Below the pieces are notes generated by a model. It saw nothing but the letters and a program-made list of their open reading frames with translations. It had not been told where the DNA came from and did no database searches. Both the position numbers and the translations under genes were made by a program. Below are positions 45,849 to 54,926 of a stretch of 64,000 bases of DNA, piece by piece. Each line of letters opens with the position of its first letter. The first letter of the stretch is position 1. This DNA comes from Desulfoscipio geothermicus. GTDB lineage: Bacteria; Bacillota; Desulfotomaculia; Desulfotomaculales; Desulfallaceae. The DNA is taken from the NCBI GenBank assembly GCA_016841205.1, contig JAENZP010000002.1:248001-312000 (forward strand), read 5' to 3'.

Positions 45849-46655
45849 TTATTTCCTATCACCCATACTTACGCCTACGTTCCATATCTTGGGCTGCATT
45901 GACGGATTTAACCGCGGCCCTTTTGGGGTTTGCTTGGGAGCGGCCTGGTCGGCCTTTTGCCCTCGCTGCCTATCGCCGTTAGCAGAACAAAGATATAGGA
46001 GCAAGGATACCATAGGGATATAATCGTCCTGTTGCTGATCTACGGCCGGTGCGATATCTTTCACACCTAAAATATCAGCCTGCCAGGCTGCTTCATGTGC
46101 TGTTTTGGCCAAGGCGTCAGCCAGCAACCCAGGCCCCAATTGAATAGGCACAGTATACAAGGAAGGGATGGGGACGTCATAGTCTAGCACCAGCCATAAT
46201 TCGCTATGGTTATCGTTCGCCTCATATCCCAAGTATGCAAAAAACCCGGTCAACTCATGCCCATTTATGTTAAGCCCCGGGGTTTCAATATACACGCACC
46301 ATTCCGGTAAGTTATATAAAATATCGTAAGGCAGTCCCCCGGTTATGGGTGTGTTTATGACTACCCGGTAGATGTCGGGATCAAACCGGTAAATCCCTTG
46401 GGTTACTCTCCAGGCAGCGAGGGCGCCAATAATACTCACATCATTCAGGAGCGGGTAACCTGCACAGCCAAAAACATCAATACCCTGAGCCTCAGCCTCA
46501 GCGTTTACAATGGCAAAAGCACCGCTCAGGGGCATAAAGCACCAATCCGGCCAAGGAGGCAGTTCTTGGCCCCGGGCTGTTCTTATTTGATCCACCTGTT
46601 GCCAGGCGGCAGGGTACAACTTTGAGTAATATTCAAGCTGCAGCTTGGGTTTCAT
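45849..46655 (-). CDS. AcrVA2-like protein
   Basis: 268 aa. PPWPDWCFMPLSGAFAIVNA near the N-terminus, ALAAWRVTQGIYRFDPDI, YNLPEWCVYIETPGL and YIPMVSLLLYLCSA follow the order of motifs in the Moraxella AcrVA2 anti-Cas12a protein (AWRNTLGIY, NLPDWCVY, LLPYLLWLC) as I recall it. The C-terminus ends PKIWNVGVSMGDRK, where longer members continue, so it may be truncated. Start at 46655 with AAAGGG ten bases upstream. No cas genes are in the window. Whether it blocks Cas12a is untested; family members are common outside phages. Confidence 0.75.
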   Translation of the reverse strand: MKPKLQLEYYSKLYPAAWQQVDQIRTARGQELPPWPDWCFMPLSGAFAIVNAEAEAQGIDVFGCAGYPLLNDVSIIGALAAWRVTQGIYRFDPDIYRVVINTPITGGLPYDILYNLPEWCVYIETPGLNINGHELTGFFAYLGYEANDNHSELWLVLDYDVPIPSLYTVPIQLGPGLLADALAKTAHEAAWQADILGVKDIAPAVDQQQDDYIPMVSLLLYLCSANGDRQRGQKADQAAPKQTPKGPRLNPSMQPKIWNVGVSMGDRK

Positions 46656-46850
46656 GTTAACCATTCCCTTTGTGGTTTTGTTCTTAACGTTCTTCACGGT
46701 AATCGAAAACCCTGCCACCCATACAAGGATCATGCTCACATATAATATCAACCCAACCGATATCGGGTTGTTTTATTTTAAGCTTATTTAGGGTTATGTG
46801 ACTTATAAAAATTATCTTTTAAATTACCATTAAATACTTTACACTTCCAG

Positions 46851-47777
46851 TTATTTAACCTGTGACAATTCATTTAACCTTTTCTCCATTGTTTCAACAA
46901 ACATTTCAGCTTCACGTCTCACATGGTCTGCCAATAATACCGGGATAATACTGAGGAGTTCGCACTCGGCAATCAGTTCTGTAGCGGCAGCTTTAAAATC
47001 CCTAATTTGCGTAGCTGCTTTTAAACTGTCCCTGGTAAACCTCCGCAAAATAGGGTATACCGCAAAATTGGGCTCTAACATTGATTTTAAATCAAGTGCC
47101 TGTAGCCTCTTGCTGTCAAATAACACACTGAAGGAGTTGGCTTGCTCGACAAACTCTCGCTCCGAGGGATCTAATAAATGTGCGATAAATTTGGCATGGT
47201 CCGCCATAATCCTATGCCAGAAGGTTTGGTCTCTAACGATAGTTAAAGCCAGCGGTTCCACTCTGCCTGTTTGCAGGGCGTTTAGCCGGCTGATAAAAGC
47301 CACCGCTTCCCTTCTAATATGGTCGATCAACAAAGGATAATTGTAGCCACCTATTTTGGTCGGGCCGCAGGTGATAATCCGGTCTAAAACCATCGTTTTA
47401 AAACAGGCAAAAGCTTGGGTTAGCTCGATACTGGCCTGGTTTAAGGCCCGGACACTTTGTTCTGTAGGGGCGTTGGCCACCGCCTTGGCTTGGTTGAGCT
47501 GCTGGGCATAAGCCTGCTCATATTGTTGGGCTTCGTTAATTAAATCCATATTGACACAAGCGAATGCTAAACGCATAAAAAGAGCATGCTCCATCATTAT
47601 CCGCAGCCAGAATAAGTTATTTTCTAGAGAATCGGCAATAAAATTGCCTCTGCTCAGTGGTATTACGCCTGGTGGCGGACAGGTAAAGTTTGTTGGACAA
47701 TCCTGCTGAACACAATCCGGTTGACAAAAACCCGGTTTAAAATATTGATTTATCGCGCTATGTGTTTCTGTTGTCAT
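46851..47777 (-). CDS. DUF2935 family protein
   Basis: 308 aa with two related helical halves (~45-165 and ~180-300). Each holds a FWLRIMMEHALFMRL / FWHRIMADHAKFIAHL type motif with conserved Glu/His/Asp and later IDHIRREA / ADHVRREA, suggesting a four-helix metal-binding bundle. A Cys-rich N-terminal stretch (PDCVQQDCPTNFTCPPPG) is added. The family is typical of spore-formers; function unknown. Confidence 0.88.
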   Translation of the reverse strand: MTTETHSAINQYFKPGFCQPDCVQQDCPTNFTCPPPGVIPLSRGNFIADSLENNLFWLRIMMEHALFMRLAFACVNMDLINEAQQYEQAYAQQLNQAKAVANAPTEQSVRALNQASIELTQAFACFKTMVLDRIITCGPTKIGGYNYPLLIDHIRREAVAFISRLNALQTGRVEPLALTIVRDQTFWHRIMADHAKFIAHLLDPSEREFVEQANSFSVLFDSKRLQALDLKSMLEPNFAVYPILRRFTRDSLKAATQIRDFKAAATELIAECELLSIIPVLLADHVRREAEMFVETMEKRLNELSQVK

Positions 47778-48043
47778 TAGGGTACACCTCCTTGCTACAT
47801 CATATGAAATAATTTTCTATTGGTGTTATTTTTTGGTTTATTGGGTGCTCAGGTCAATTTAAAATGATTTGCGCTCTGGTTTCAAGCACTGCTAAGAGGG
47901 CGCCCTTGACTTGTCTGTCCACTTCCACTATATTAAAAATGGCTTTACCACCCATTAATTAATAAAAGATTCTAATGCCAACCAAGAAGTTTTCACAGAA
48001 TAATTTGTATTACAAATAAAAATTATAAGGAGCGTATTAGTTT

Positions 48044-48454
48044 ATGATTAATAGAAAAATGAAAAAACCATCGCCATCAATCGATGAATGGCTCAAAGAA
48101 GTAAAAACTGATCCAGCGGCTTTACAGGATGGGATGTTTTTAGTCCATAATGGTGTTGTGCGCCAAACACCCAAAGCCAAGGTACGCCAGGGGCTTGATG
48201 ACGGTTCGTTGGTAAAGGGAATGGAATTTGGATACGATGCAGCAAAGGTTGATGCGGCGATTGCTGAAACCTATAAAATGGACGGTATCTTCCATGTCAG
48301 GGTTTGGCTTAATGAAGGCCAGCTCGAGCTCGGTGATGACATAATGTATGTGCTGATAGGCGGCGACATTAGGCCACATGTTATCGATGCCTTGCAATTC
48401 CTGGTTGGAAAGATCAAAAGTGAATGTGTTACCGAAATCGAACAAAAATTGTAA
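48044..48454 (+). CDS. MoaE-like molybdopterin synthase catalytic subunit
   Basis: 136 aa. The C-terminal half has HVRVWLNEGQLELGDDIMYV, GGDIRPHVIDALQFLVGKIK and SECVTE, the MoaE pattern (R-x-G-x-L-x-x-GD, a central R and a K before the acidic end). The N-terminal half (SIDEWLKEVKTDP, FLVHNGVVRQTPKA) is also family-like. It would transfer sulphur to the molybdopterin precursor with MoaD; no other moa gene is near. The match is by pattern only. Confidence 0.7.
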   Translation: MINRKMKKPSPSIDEWLKEVKTDPAALQDGMFLVHNGVVRQTPKAKVRQGLDDGSLVKGMEFGYDAAKVDAAIAETYKMDGIFHVRVWLNEGQLELGDDIMYVLIGGDIRPHVIDALQFLVGKIKSECVTEIEQKL

Positions 48455-48470
48455 TTATGTGCAAAACACA

Positions 48471-48507
48471 AAGGACCCGTCACCAATAATCTAGTGACGG
48501 GTCCTTT
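48471..48507. terminator. Bidirectional terminator between MoaE-like and asnS
   Basis: AAAGGACCCGTCAC pairs with GTGACGGGTCCTTT, with T- and A-rich flanks, serving both converging genes. Confidence 0.9.
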
Positions 48508-48508
48508 C

Positions 48509-49900
48509 CTAAAACTCTGCGTTCTTGGGTGTTCTGGGGAAGGATATTACGTCGCGAATATTACTCATCCCAGTTAGGTACATAATCAGCCTTTCAAAGC
48601 CAAGACCATAGCCTGCATGTTTAGTACCGCCGTATTTTCTTAAATCCAGGTACCACCAGTAATCTTCCCGGTTAAGTCCCAGCTCCGCCATCCTTTGCTC
48701 CAGGTAATCCAGCCTTTCCTCTCTCTGGCTGCCGCCAATGATTTCACCCACCCCGGGGACCAACAAGTCCACCGCTGCCACTGTCTCTTGGTCGTCATTC
48801 ATGCGCATGTAAAAGGCCTTGATTTGTTTGGGATAATCCGTGACGAAAACCGGCTTTTGAAAATGCTTTTCCGCTAGATAACGCTCATGCTCGGTTTGCA
48901 GGTCACACCCCCACTCCACGGGATATTCGAACTTTTCCGAAGAGTTTTTGAGAATATCTACAGCTTCCGTGTAGGTAACATGACCAAAATCAGACTTTAG
49001 CACGTTTTCCAAACGAGCCAGCAGTGACTTATCAACAAATTTATTAAAGAAGTCCATTTCCTCCGAAGCGTTTTCTAGTACATAACCGATCACATACTTC
49101 ATCATTGCCTCGGCCAGGTTCATGTCATCCTGTAAATCAGCAAAGGCTATCTCCGGTTCAATCATCCAAAATTCAGCGGCATGCCTGGGCGTATTGGAGT
49201 TTTCCGCCCTGAAGGTGGGTCCAAAAGTATACACCCTGCCAAAGGCCAGGCAATAAGTCTCGGCCTCCAGCTGCCCGCTCACCGTTAAGTTGGTCTCCCG
49301 ACTAAAAAAGTCTCTGGTGAAATCCACCTGGCCGACTTCATTACGGGGGGTTTTATCAAAGCCCAGGGTAGTAACTCTGAACATTTCCCCGGCCCCTTCG
49401 GCATCACTGCCCGTAATCACAGGGGTATGTACATAAACAAAATCTCGCTCCTGAAAGAATTTGTGAATAGCGTAGGCGGCCAGCGACCTGACTCTGAAAA
49501 CAGCGGCAAAAGTGTTGGTCCTGGGCCTTAGATGGGCTATAGTGCGCAAAAATTCAAAGGTATGCCTCTTCTTCTGCAGCGGATAATCCGGCGAACAGGT
49601 ACCCACTATTTCAATGTTACCCGCCTTTAATTCAAAGGGCTGCTTGGCGCCGGGTGATTCCACAAGCTCGCCTTCCACAGTTATGGCGGAACCGGTGACC
49701 AGTTTGGCTACTTCTGTGAAATTGCCCAGGCTTTCTTCAAAGACCACCTGCAAATTGGCAAAAAAAGTGCCGTCATTAAGTTCAATAAAGCCAAAGGTTT
49801 TGGACACTCGCACGGTCCTTACCCAGCCGTCAACTCTTATTCTCCCGCCCAAATACTTATCGGCTTGTTTGTAAAGTTCTTTTATTACTGCTGTTTGCAT
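48509..49900 (-). CDS. asnS: Asparaginyl-tRNA synthetase
   Basis: 463 aa class IIb synthetase. The N-terminal OB-fold anticodon domain ([20 protein letters not shown]) is followed by catalytic motifs: [29 protein letters not shown] (motif 2) and [15 protein letters not shown] (motif 3). The Asn rather than Asp form is indicated by [14 protein letters not shown] and the RHAEF-type flipping-loop context. Single gene after a terminator; no T-box leader is seen upstream. Confidence 0.95.
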   Translation of the reverse strand: MQTAVIKELYKQADKYLGGRIRVDGWVRTVRVSKTFGFIELNDGTFFANLQVVFEESLGNFTEVAKLVTGSAITVEGELVESPGAKQPFELKAGNIEIVGTCSPDYPLQKKRHTFEFLRTIAHLRPRTNTFAAVFRVRSLAAYAIHKFFQERDFVYVHTPVITGSDAEGAGEMFRVTTLGFDKTPRNEVGQVDFTRDFFSRETNLTVSGQLEAETYCLAFGRVYTFGPTFRAENSNTPRHAAEFWMIEPEIAFADLQDDMNLAEAMMKYVIGYVLENASEEMDFFNKFVDKSLLARLENVLKSDFGHVTYTEAVDILKNSSEKFEYPVEWGCDLQTEHERYLAEKHFQKPVFVTDYPKQIKAFYMRMNDDQETVAAVDLLVPGVGEIIGGSQREERLDYLEQRMAELGLNREDYWWYLDLRKYGGTKHAGYGLGFERLIMYLTGMSNIRDVISFPRTPKNAEF

Positions 49901-50011
49901 CTTACCTACCCCTCCGGCATGGTTACTCTGTAAGCTACGTTTATATTATTATTTTAGCATTCCCCCGTTACCATATTACTACAATCTTTATAGTTTGGAA
50001 CTGTTAAAAAT

Positions 50012-50049
50012 AAAAACCGTTAATGTAAAATAGAACATTAACGGTTTTT
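50012..50049 (-). terminator. Terminator after the small paralogous pair
   Basis: AAAACCGTTAATGT pairs with ACATTAACGGTTTT, then TTATTTTTAAC on the minus strand. Confidence 0.8.
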
Positions 50050-50072
50050 CAGACATCCATATACATTTAGTA

Positions 50073-50237
50073 CTACTTATCAAGCTTTTTAGCTTTAATA
50101 TTTTTCTTCATATCGTTTAGCTCGCCAAACTCATAAAGGTGCATAAAGCCGGGTTCTGTACTTTCCCCTTTTTGTGTTGGTACGTTCGCTTGCCTGTTCA
50201 CGTTGTTCAGGTTGTTGTTGTTTTTATTATTTTTCAA
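50073..50237 (-). CDS. Small protein with YEF motif, paralogue 1
   Basis: 54 aa from a TTG start with a strong GGAGGTGA upstream. KNNKNNNNLNNVNRQANVPT is followed by PGFMHLYEFGELNDMKKNIK. It shares the pattern N-VP-Q-x(4-6)-GF-x-x-(F/L)YEF-x-E with the gene 46 nt upstream. Family not known to me; Asn-rich N-termini of this kind are seen in small spore-former proteins. Confidence 0.6.
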   Translation of the reverse strand: MKNNKNNNNLNNVNRQANVPTQKGESTEPGFMHLYEFGELNDMKKNIKAKKLDK

Positions 50238-50283
50238 TTGGCTCACCTCCTGTATTAGTAGTGATGCCAAAAATTCAGCCGGT

Positions 50284-50460
50284 CTAACCCCGGTAAGTGT
50301 TGGTATGGGACTTATCACGCTTATCTGCTTTTTGTTTATTACTCATTTCGGCTAGTCCTTCCGCAAACTCGTAAAAAGGAATAAAACCGTGTTCTACATT
50401 ATCCCTTTGTATTGGTACAGTATTATTGTTTAAGCCTATGTCTTTGTTTTCTATTTTTTT
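50284..50460 (-). CDS. Small protein with YEF motif, paralogue 2
   Basis: 58 aa from a TTG start with GAGGTG nine bases upstream. KKIENKDIGLNNNTVPIQRD is followed by HGFIPFYEFAEGLAEMSNKQ. Paralogue of the next gene downstream. Both lie 40-260 nt downstream of the NCS2 permease gene and end at a shared terminator, so the three may be one transcript. Confidence 0.6.
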   Translation of the reverse strand, partial: KKIENKDIGLNNNTVPIQRDNVEHGFIPFYEFAEGLAEMSNKQKADKRDKSHTNTYRG

Positions 50461-50499
50461 CAAGGGAAGCACCACCTCTCTAATGAAATATAATGAAAA

Positions 50500-51801
50500 T
50501 TACTTGCCCCGGTAAACTACGTGCTCTAAAAACATCACCGCTATAACTCCCACCGCAAAACCGTTACCGATAATTGGCCTGAGCGATACGGGCATTGTAT
50601 TTAGCACCTCTGCCGGTATAATAGAAATAATAATTCCCAGCATGATAGGCAAACTAATAACCAGCCCGTCATCAAAATTAAACTTATTAGAACAGAAGGC
50701 CATTAATAACCCGGCTGCCACTTGCGAACACATCAAATAAACAAGCATTGCGCCAATGATTACAGAGGGTATACTGTCCATAAATGCAATTGCCACGGGT
50801 AAAAATGATAGCACTAATAAACCCAAAGCGGTAGGGATTAAGGTAAACCGGGAAGCACATCTCGTAGAAACTATTATGCCCGGACTTAGTGAAAAATTAA
50901 CCGGCCCAATAACCCCCAGAATACCTGACAGCACATTGGCCAAGCCGGTAAAGGCAACCCCCCTGGTTATACGTTTGGGCATATCATCTAGTTTTAATAA
51001 TTCGCCCACGGATTGTATAGAACTCAGGTCATTAATGGATAAAGCCAAAAAACAAATAAGAAATGAGATTAATATACCGGGTTCTATGGACAGTTCAAGA
51101 GTTATATCTTTAAAAAAGGATGCCAGCAATTTATAGCTGCCTGTGTCCATAACAACGAAGGCCGGTGTCATCATTGAGTAAGCCAATGCCCCGATAAGCA
51201 TGGCCCAAACTATTAAGGTTGATTTCCAAATGCCGGTTAAAAATTTATTAGCCACAAACATTAAAAAAACCAGGCTAAAGGCAAATATTATATTAAATAA
51301 AGCAGATACTCTACTTCCGGAGGAAGGCAGTATCATATTCATTATAGTAGGCGTAAGAGTAAAAGCAATCAACAAAAGAATAGTTGCTATCACCCGAGTG
51401 GTGAAAAACTTTTTTAGCTGAGCAAAAAGACCGGTAACACTTATTAAAGTAAGTATAATACCCCCGATAAAAATAGAAGAATAAATAGTGTGCATACTGC
51501 TTCCCTGACCGGCTAACACACCAATAAGCAGTACTGCGGCAGGCCCCATAACCAGCGGCAGGCGGTGCCCCAACAGCAACTGGATCAGCATAACCAGCCC
51601 CGCAATAAAAAACAATTTTTGCACATATATTACTTGTTCCCCGGGGTTGTCAAAGTGCAGCACCGCCACCACTTGACCGATAATAATAATCGTAGGAATG
51701 GTAATAGCCAACCACTGCAGGCTGAAGAGGAGCAATTCCGGCAAGGGAGGGGCTTCGTCCAAACTGTATTTTAACCTTATTTTATTCAAATAATCACCCA
51801 T
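50500..51801 (-). CDS. NCS2-family uracil/xanthine permease
   Basis: 433 aa, about 12-14 helices. VMGPAAVLLIGVLAGQGSS and the C-terminal LSPGIIVSTRCASRF, PVAIAFMDSIPSVIIGAMLV fit the nucleobase:cation symporter-2 (UraA/UapA) family. The usual Q/E-N-x-G signature is replaced here by GPVNFSLSPG, so the substrate is uncertain. It lies upstream of two tiny paralogous genes on the same strand. Confidence 0.82.
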   Translation of the reverse strand: MGDYLNKIRLKYSLDEAPPLPELLLFSLQWLAITIPTIIIIGQVVAVLHFDNPGEQVIYVQKLFFIAGLVMLIQLLLGHRLPLVMGPAAVLLIGVLAGQGSSMHTIYSSIFIGGIILTLISVTGLFAQLKKFFTTRVIATILLLIAFTLTPTIMNMILPSSGSRVSALFNIIFAFSLVFLMFVANKFLTGIWKSTLIVWAMLIGALAYSMMTPAFVVMDTGSYKLLASFFKDITLELSIEPGILISFLICFLALSINDLSSIQSVGELLKLDDMPKRITRGVAFTGLANVLSGILGVIGPVNFSLSPGIIVSTRCASRFTLIPTALGLLVLSFLPVAIAFMDSIPSVIIGAMLVYLMCSQVAAGLLMAFCSNKFNFDDGLVISLPIMLGIIISIIPAEVLNTMPVSLRPIIGNGFAVGVIAVMFLEHVVYRGK

Positions 51802-51878
51802 CTCTCTCCATTACAATAAACAGTATGGTTTTATATTACAGTTTATGGCTTGAAATGCAAAGTAGTACGCATAAACAA

Positions 51879-51909
51879 AGCCCGTCTCCTCTAGCAAGGA
51901 AGACGGGCT
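51879..51909. terminator. Terminator-like hairpin
   Basis: AGCCCGTCTCCT pairs with AGGAAGACGGGCT; on the minus strand it is followed by TTTGTTTATG. It overlaps the stop of the micro-ORF. Confidence 0.7.
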
Positions 51910-51988
51910 AGATAAACCCATTATTTACTGTGGGCAAAAATATGGTAATTATAGCTAGGATTATAATCAGAAAATAAAAACCTCTCAT
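51908..51988 (-). CDS. Micro-ORF encoding a single-helix membrane peptide
   Basis: 26 codons: MRGFYFLIIILAIITIFLP then TVNNGFI and a stop. AGGTG lies five bases upstream and the stop falls in a terminator, the layout of a genuine short transcript. One hydrophobic helix with a basic N-terminus. Function unknown. Confidence 0.45.
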   Translation of the reverse strand: MRGFYFLIIILAIITIFLPTVNNGFI

Positions 51989-52203
51989 GTAAACACCTAC
52001 CATTCCCGTTAAATTTAAAGCATGCTATACTAATCATCTACTTTTCACCTAACATAATAAACTGTATTTATTAAATTAATATTAATGAAAAATTAATAAT
52101 TTTTTATATTTGAGTGAGCATTTTGATATAATGCAAACATACACCATACTTAATAATCGTTTGGGAAATGGAAAGACTTATTGCAATGGGAAGGAACGGC
52201 CTT

Positions 52204-52452
52204 ATGGATCAGAATATATTAAGAAAAGTAGGCTTTACATGTGTGGCATTGTCATTTATTTTTTATGGTGCCATACTACTGGTGCCTTTTTTACCCTATC
52301 CCGCCAGCACCAAAATAGCCATTTCCACAGCCCTTGCAGTTATAGGTGAGGCTTCTTTTTGGATCGGCGGCTTTATTCTCGGAAAAGAATTTATCGCCAA
52401 ATATAGGCGGTATTTCAACCCCTTGCAATGGTTAAAAAGTAAAAAAGAATGA
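52204..52452 (+). CDS. Small two-helix membrane protein (transporter-suffix-like)
   Basis: 82 aa from ATG at 52204 (AAGGA eight bases upstream). Two helices (~8-30 and ~36-60: ALSFIFYGAILLVPFLPY, TALAVIGEASFWIGGFILG), then a basic tail KYRRYFNPLQWLKSKKE. The pattern matches the transporter suffix domain family. Function unknown. Confidence 0.7.
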   Translation: MDQNILRKVGFTCVALSFIFYGAILLVPFLPYPASTKIAISTALAVIGEASFWIGGFILGKEFIAKYRRYFNPLQWLKSKKE

Positions 52453-52486
52453 TCTACCATCAGGTTATTTCTTTGTTTCAGATTGC

Positions 52487-53725
52487 CTAAAAAGGAATAC
52501 CATGCTTTAGATACCGCCATAGCAGCACCGTAACCATAGTAGCGGCCCACCTGGCCATGTATTCCCGCTCGCCGCTCCATAATACCTTTTTTAACATTAG
52601 ATTACCGTTAAAATCCGCAGCTATATATAAATTGTATTCTGCGACTGTGACCCGGGCAACCTCGGCCGGCTCCACAGCTACGGCAATCCCTACATCAGTA
52701 CTAAACTGCTTTCTTACCATCGTAGCCATATGCTCGGCCCTTTCCATGGCTCTCTGCGGTATATCGCTTAACTGCAAGTAGGCCTTTTCCTGTAATTGCC
52801 GGTAGTTCCCGGCTATCAGACCAGCTACAAAAGTATGTTCCGCGCCACTGGCGGATGATAATTTATACGACAATTGCCCACCGGTAAAATTCTCTGCTAC
52901 TGCAATTGTTTTGCCCTGCTCACGTAAAACCTGGGTAACCGCCCCGGGCAAAGTATCATTATCAACACCAAATATATAAGAGCCCAAGCGTTCTGTAATC
53001 CTGATTTCCATCGAAGCAATCATTTTCTCCGCCAGGCTTGCTTGCCGCGCCTTAGCGGTAATGCGCAGGTGTACTTCGGAAAACTTGGCTGTAGGAGCTA
53101 TAGTTGGATTGGTACTCCTTAATAAATCACCTAGTTTCTCGTCCAACAGCGACTCGCCAATGCCACAGAATTTTAGCACTCTGGATTTGATCACTCCCAC
53201 CTGGCCCGCAAGCTTGCTTTCCAGGAAGGGTATAATCTGCTCCTTAACCATCATATTAAATTCCAAAGGAGGACCTGGCAAAAGTATGTATGTCTTACCG
53301 GCCCGCTCCACAATGATGCCCGGAGCAGTGCCAATAGGGTTGTCAATGGCCCGGCCCCCTTCGGGCACCAGTGCCTGCTTAAGATTATTTGTCGTATAGG
53401 GTATGCCTCGCCGGTCAAAGAAGCGCTTGACCACCTCCAAGGCCTTTTTATCCTGCAAAAGTTCTAACTGCAATGCTTCAGCCAGCGCTTCACGGCTAAT
53501 ATCATCTTCAGTCGGCCCCAGTCCTCCGCTAACGATAATTAAATCAGCACGCCCGGCTGCTTGCTTAATAGCCGCCGCGCAGCGCTGCAGGTTATCGCCC
53601 ACAGTAATCTGATAATACACGTCTATACCCAGCACGGACAACTCCCGCTCGATTACCTGCGCGTTAGTATTGAGTATTTGACCTAGCAGCAATTCTGTAC
53701 CGGTAAAAATAAGTTCACATATCAC
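52487..53725 (-). CDS. cinA: CinA family protein
   Basis: 412 aa. The N-terminal MoCF-type domain (ICELIFTGTELLLGQILNTN, VSGGLGPTEDD) handles ADP-ribose pyrophosphate; the C-terminal PncC-type domain would deamidate NMN. The usual PncC signature AESCTGG is AENFTGG here, so the deamidase may be inactive. Single gene, normal length. Confidence 0.9.
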   Translation of the reverse strand: MICELIFTGTELLLGQILNTNAQVIERELSVLGIDVYYQITVGDNLQRCAAAIKQAAGRADLIIVSGGLGPTEDDISREALAEALQLELLQDKKALEVVKRFFDRRGIPYTTNNLKQALVPEGGRAIDNPIGTAPGIIVERAGKTYILLPGPPLEFNMMVKEQIIPFLESKLAGQVGVIKSRVLKFCGIGESLLDEKLGDLLRSTNPTIAPTAKFSEVHLRITAKARQASLAEKMIASMEIRITERLGSYIFGVDNDTLPGAVTQVLREQGKTIAVAENFTGGQLSYKLSSASGAEHTFVAGLIAGNYRQLQEKAYLQLSDIPQRAMERAEHMATMVRKQFSTDVGIAVAVEPAEVARVTVAEYNLYIAADFNGNLMLKKVLWSGEREYMARWAATMVTVLLWRYLKHGIPF

Positions 53726-53788
53726 ATTTACCTGCCCCCTGTGAAAACTATGTTATTACAATTAATTATATTACAACAAGAAGCTCCC

Positions 53789-53830
53789 AAACAACAAGCA
53801 CCGGGTTTTGTTACCCTATGCTTGTTGTTT
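53789..53830 (-). terminator. Likely terminator of the E1 alpha/beta operon
   Basis: AAACAACAAGCA pairs with TGCTTGTTGTTT; it lies about 100 nt downstream of the E1 beta stop. The T-run after it is weak. Confidence 0.5.
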
Positions 53831-53926
53831 GCCATAAATATAATATTGAAAAAATGTTTTAATAATTTCGGGCAAAGCACTAAATGCATCAAGCAAGGAA
53901 TAAAATAAATGTTATACAAAAAAGGA

Positions 53927-54904
53927 CTAAAGAAGCTCTCTAATAGAATCCATTAAACTGATTTCATTGGGTATATAAAAATCTTCCAAAGGCTTACTAA
54001 AAGGTACCGGTATATCCGGGGCGGTTATGCGTTTTATCGGAGCCTTTAGAGCGTCAAATGCTTTTTCAGCCACCAGAGCGGCAATTTCACCACCAAAGCC
54101 ACCAGTTCTTGTAGCCTCGTGCAGCACCACCAACCGGCCGGTTCTTCTGACCGATTCTAAAATAGTGGTCTCATCAAGAGGTACCAAAGTCCTTAAATCC
54201 ACTATTTCCACACTAATGCCTTCCTGCTCCAACTGCCCGGCAGCTTTAAAGGCCGCACCAAGCATTTTGGACCAGGTGATCACCGTCACATCTCTGCCGG
54301 GCTTTTTAATATCAGCCACTCCAATAGGGATTGTGTAATCACCCTCTGGAACTGGACCGGGAACAAAGTGTAAAATCATATCTTCAATAAAAATCACCGG
54401 ATTTTCATCACGTATGGCTGATTTCAACAAGCCTTTGGCATCGGCAGGTGTAGAAGGCATAACGACCTTAAGGCCCGGCGAGTGAGCAACCCAGGCCTCC
54501 AAGTTATGTGAATGCTGACAGCCGGCTCCGATGCCCGCCCCGGTTTTAACCCGCACAACCAGGGGAAACTTACTTTTCCCTCCGGATAAATAGCGAAGCT
54601 TGGCCGCGTGATTGACTATCTGATCCGCAGCAATGGTAAAGAAAGGATTAAACATAATTTCCACCACGGGCAAAAGTCCCATTACAGACGCGCCCACCGC
54701 CAGACCGGCAATACCTGCCTCGGAAACCGGGGTGTCCTTGACCCTGCGGGGGCCAAATTCCTCCAACAACCCGTTGGTGGCACCGTAGGGACCACTATGG
54801 ATACTTACCCCAACACCTTCACCGGCTATAAAAACCCGCTCGTCGCGGCTCATTTCTTCGCGCAGGGCTTGATTTACGGCCTGCCCCAGGGTTAGTTCCT
54901 GCAT
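53927..54904 (-). CDS. TPP-dependent 2-oxoacid/acetoin dehydrogenase E1 beta
   Basis: 325 aa. Typical transketolase-C fold: LGQAVNQALREEMSRDERVF, GEGVGVSIHSGPYGATNGLL, GIAGLAVGASVMGLLPVVEI, RVKTGAGIGAGCQHSHNLEA and LHEATRTGGFGGEIAALVAE. It pairs with the E1 alpha gene 22 nt upstream. Start at 54904 with GGAGG eight bases upstream. The family includes acetoin, pyruvate and branched-chain enzymes; which one is not decidable here. Confidence 0.9.
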   Translation of the reverse strand: MQELTLGQAVNQALREEMSRDERVFIAGEGVGVSIHSGPYGATNGLLEEFGPRRVKDTPVSEAGIAGLAVGASVMGLLPVVEIMFNPFFTIAADQIVNHAAKLRYLSGGKSKFPLVVRVKTGAGIGAGCQHSHNLEAWVAHSPGLKVVMPSTPADAKGLLKSAIRDENPVIFIEDMILHFVPGPVPEGDYTIPIGVADIKKPGRDVTVITWSKMLGAAFKAAGQLEQEGISVEIVDLRTLVPLDETTILESVRRTGRLVVLHEATRTGGFGGEIAALVAEKAFDALKAPIKRITAPDIPVPFSKPLEDFYIPNEISLMDSIRELL

Positions 54905-54926
54905 TTTACCTACCTCCCCCAAAGTA

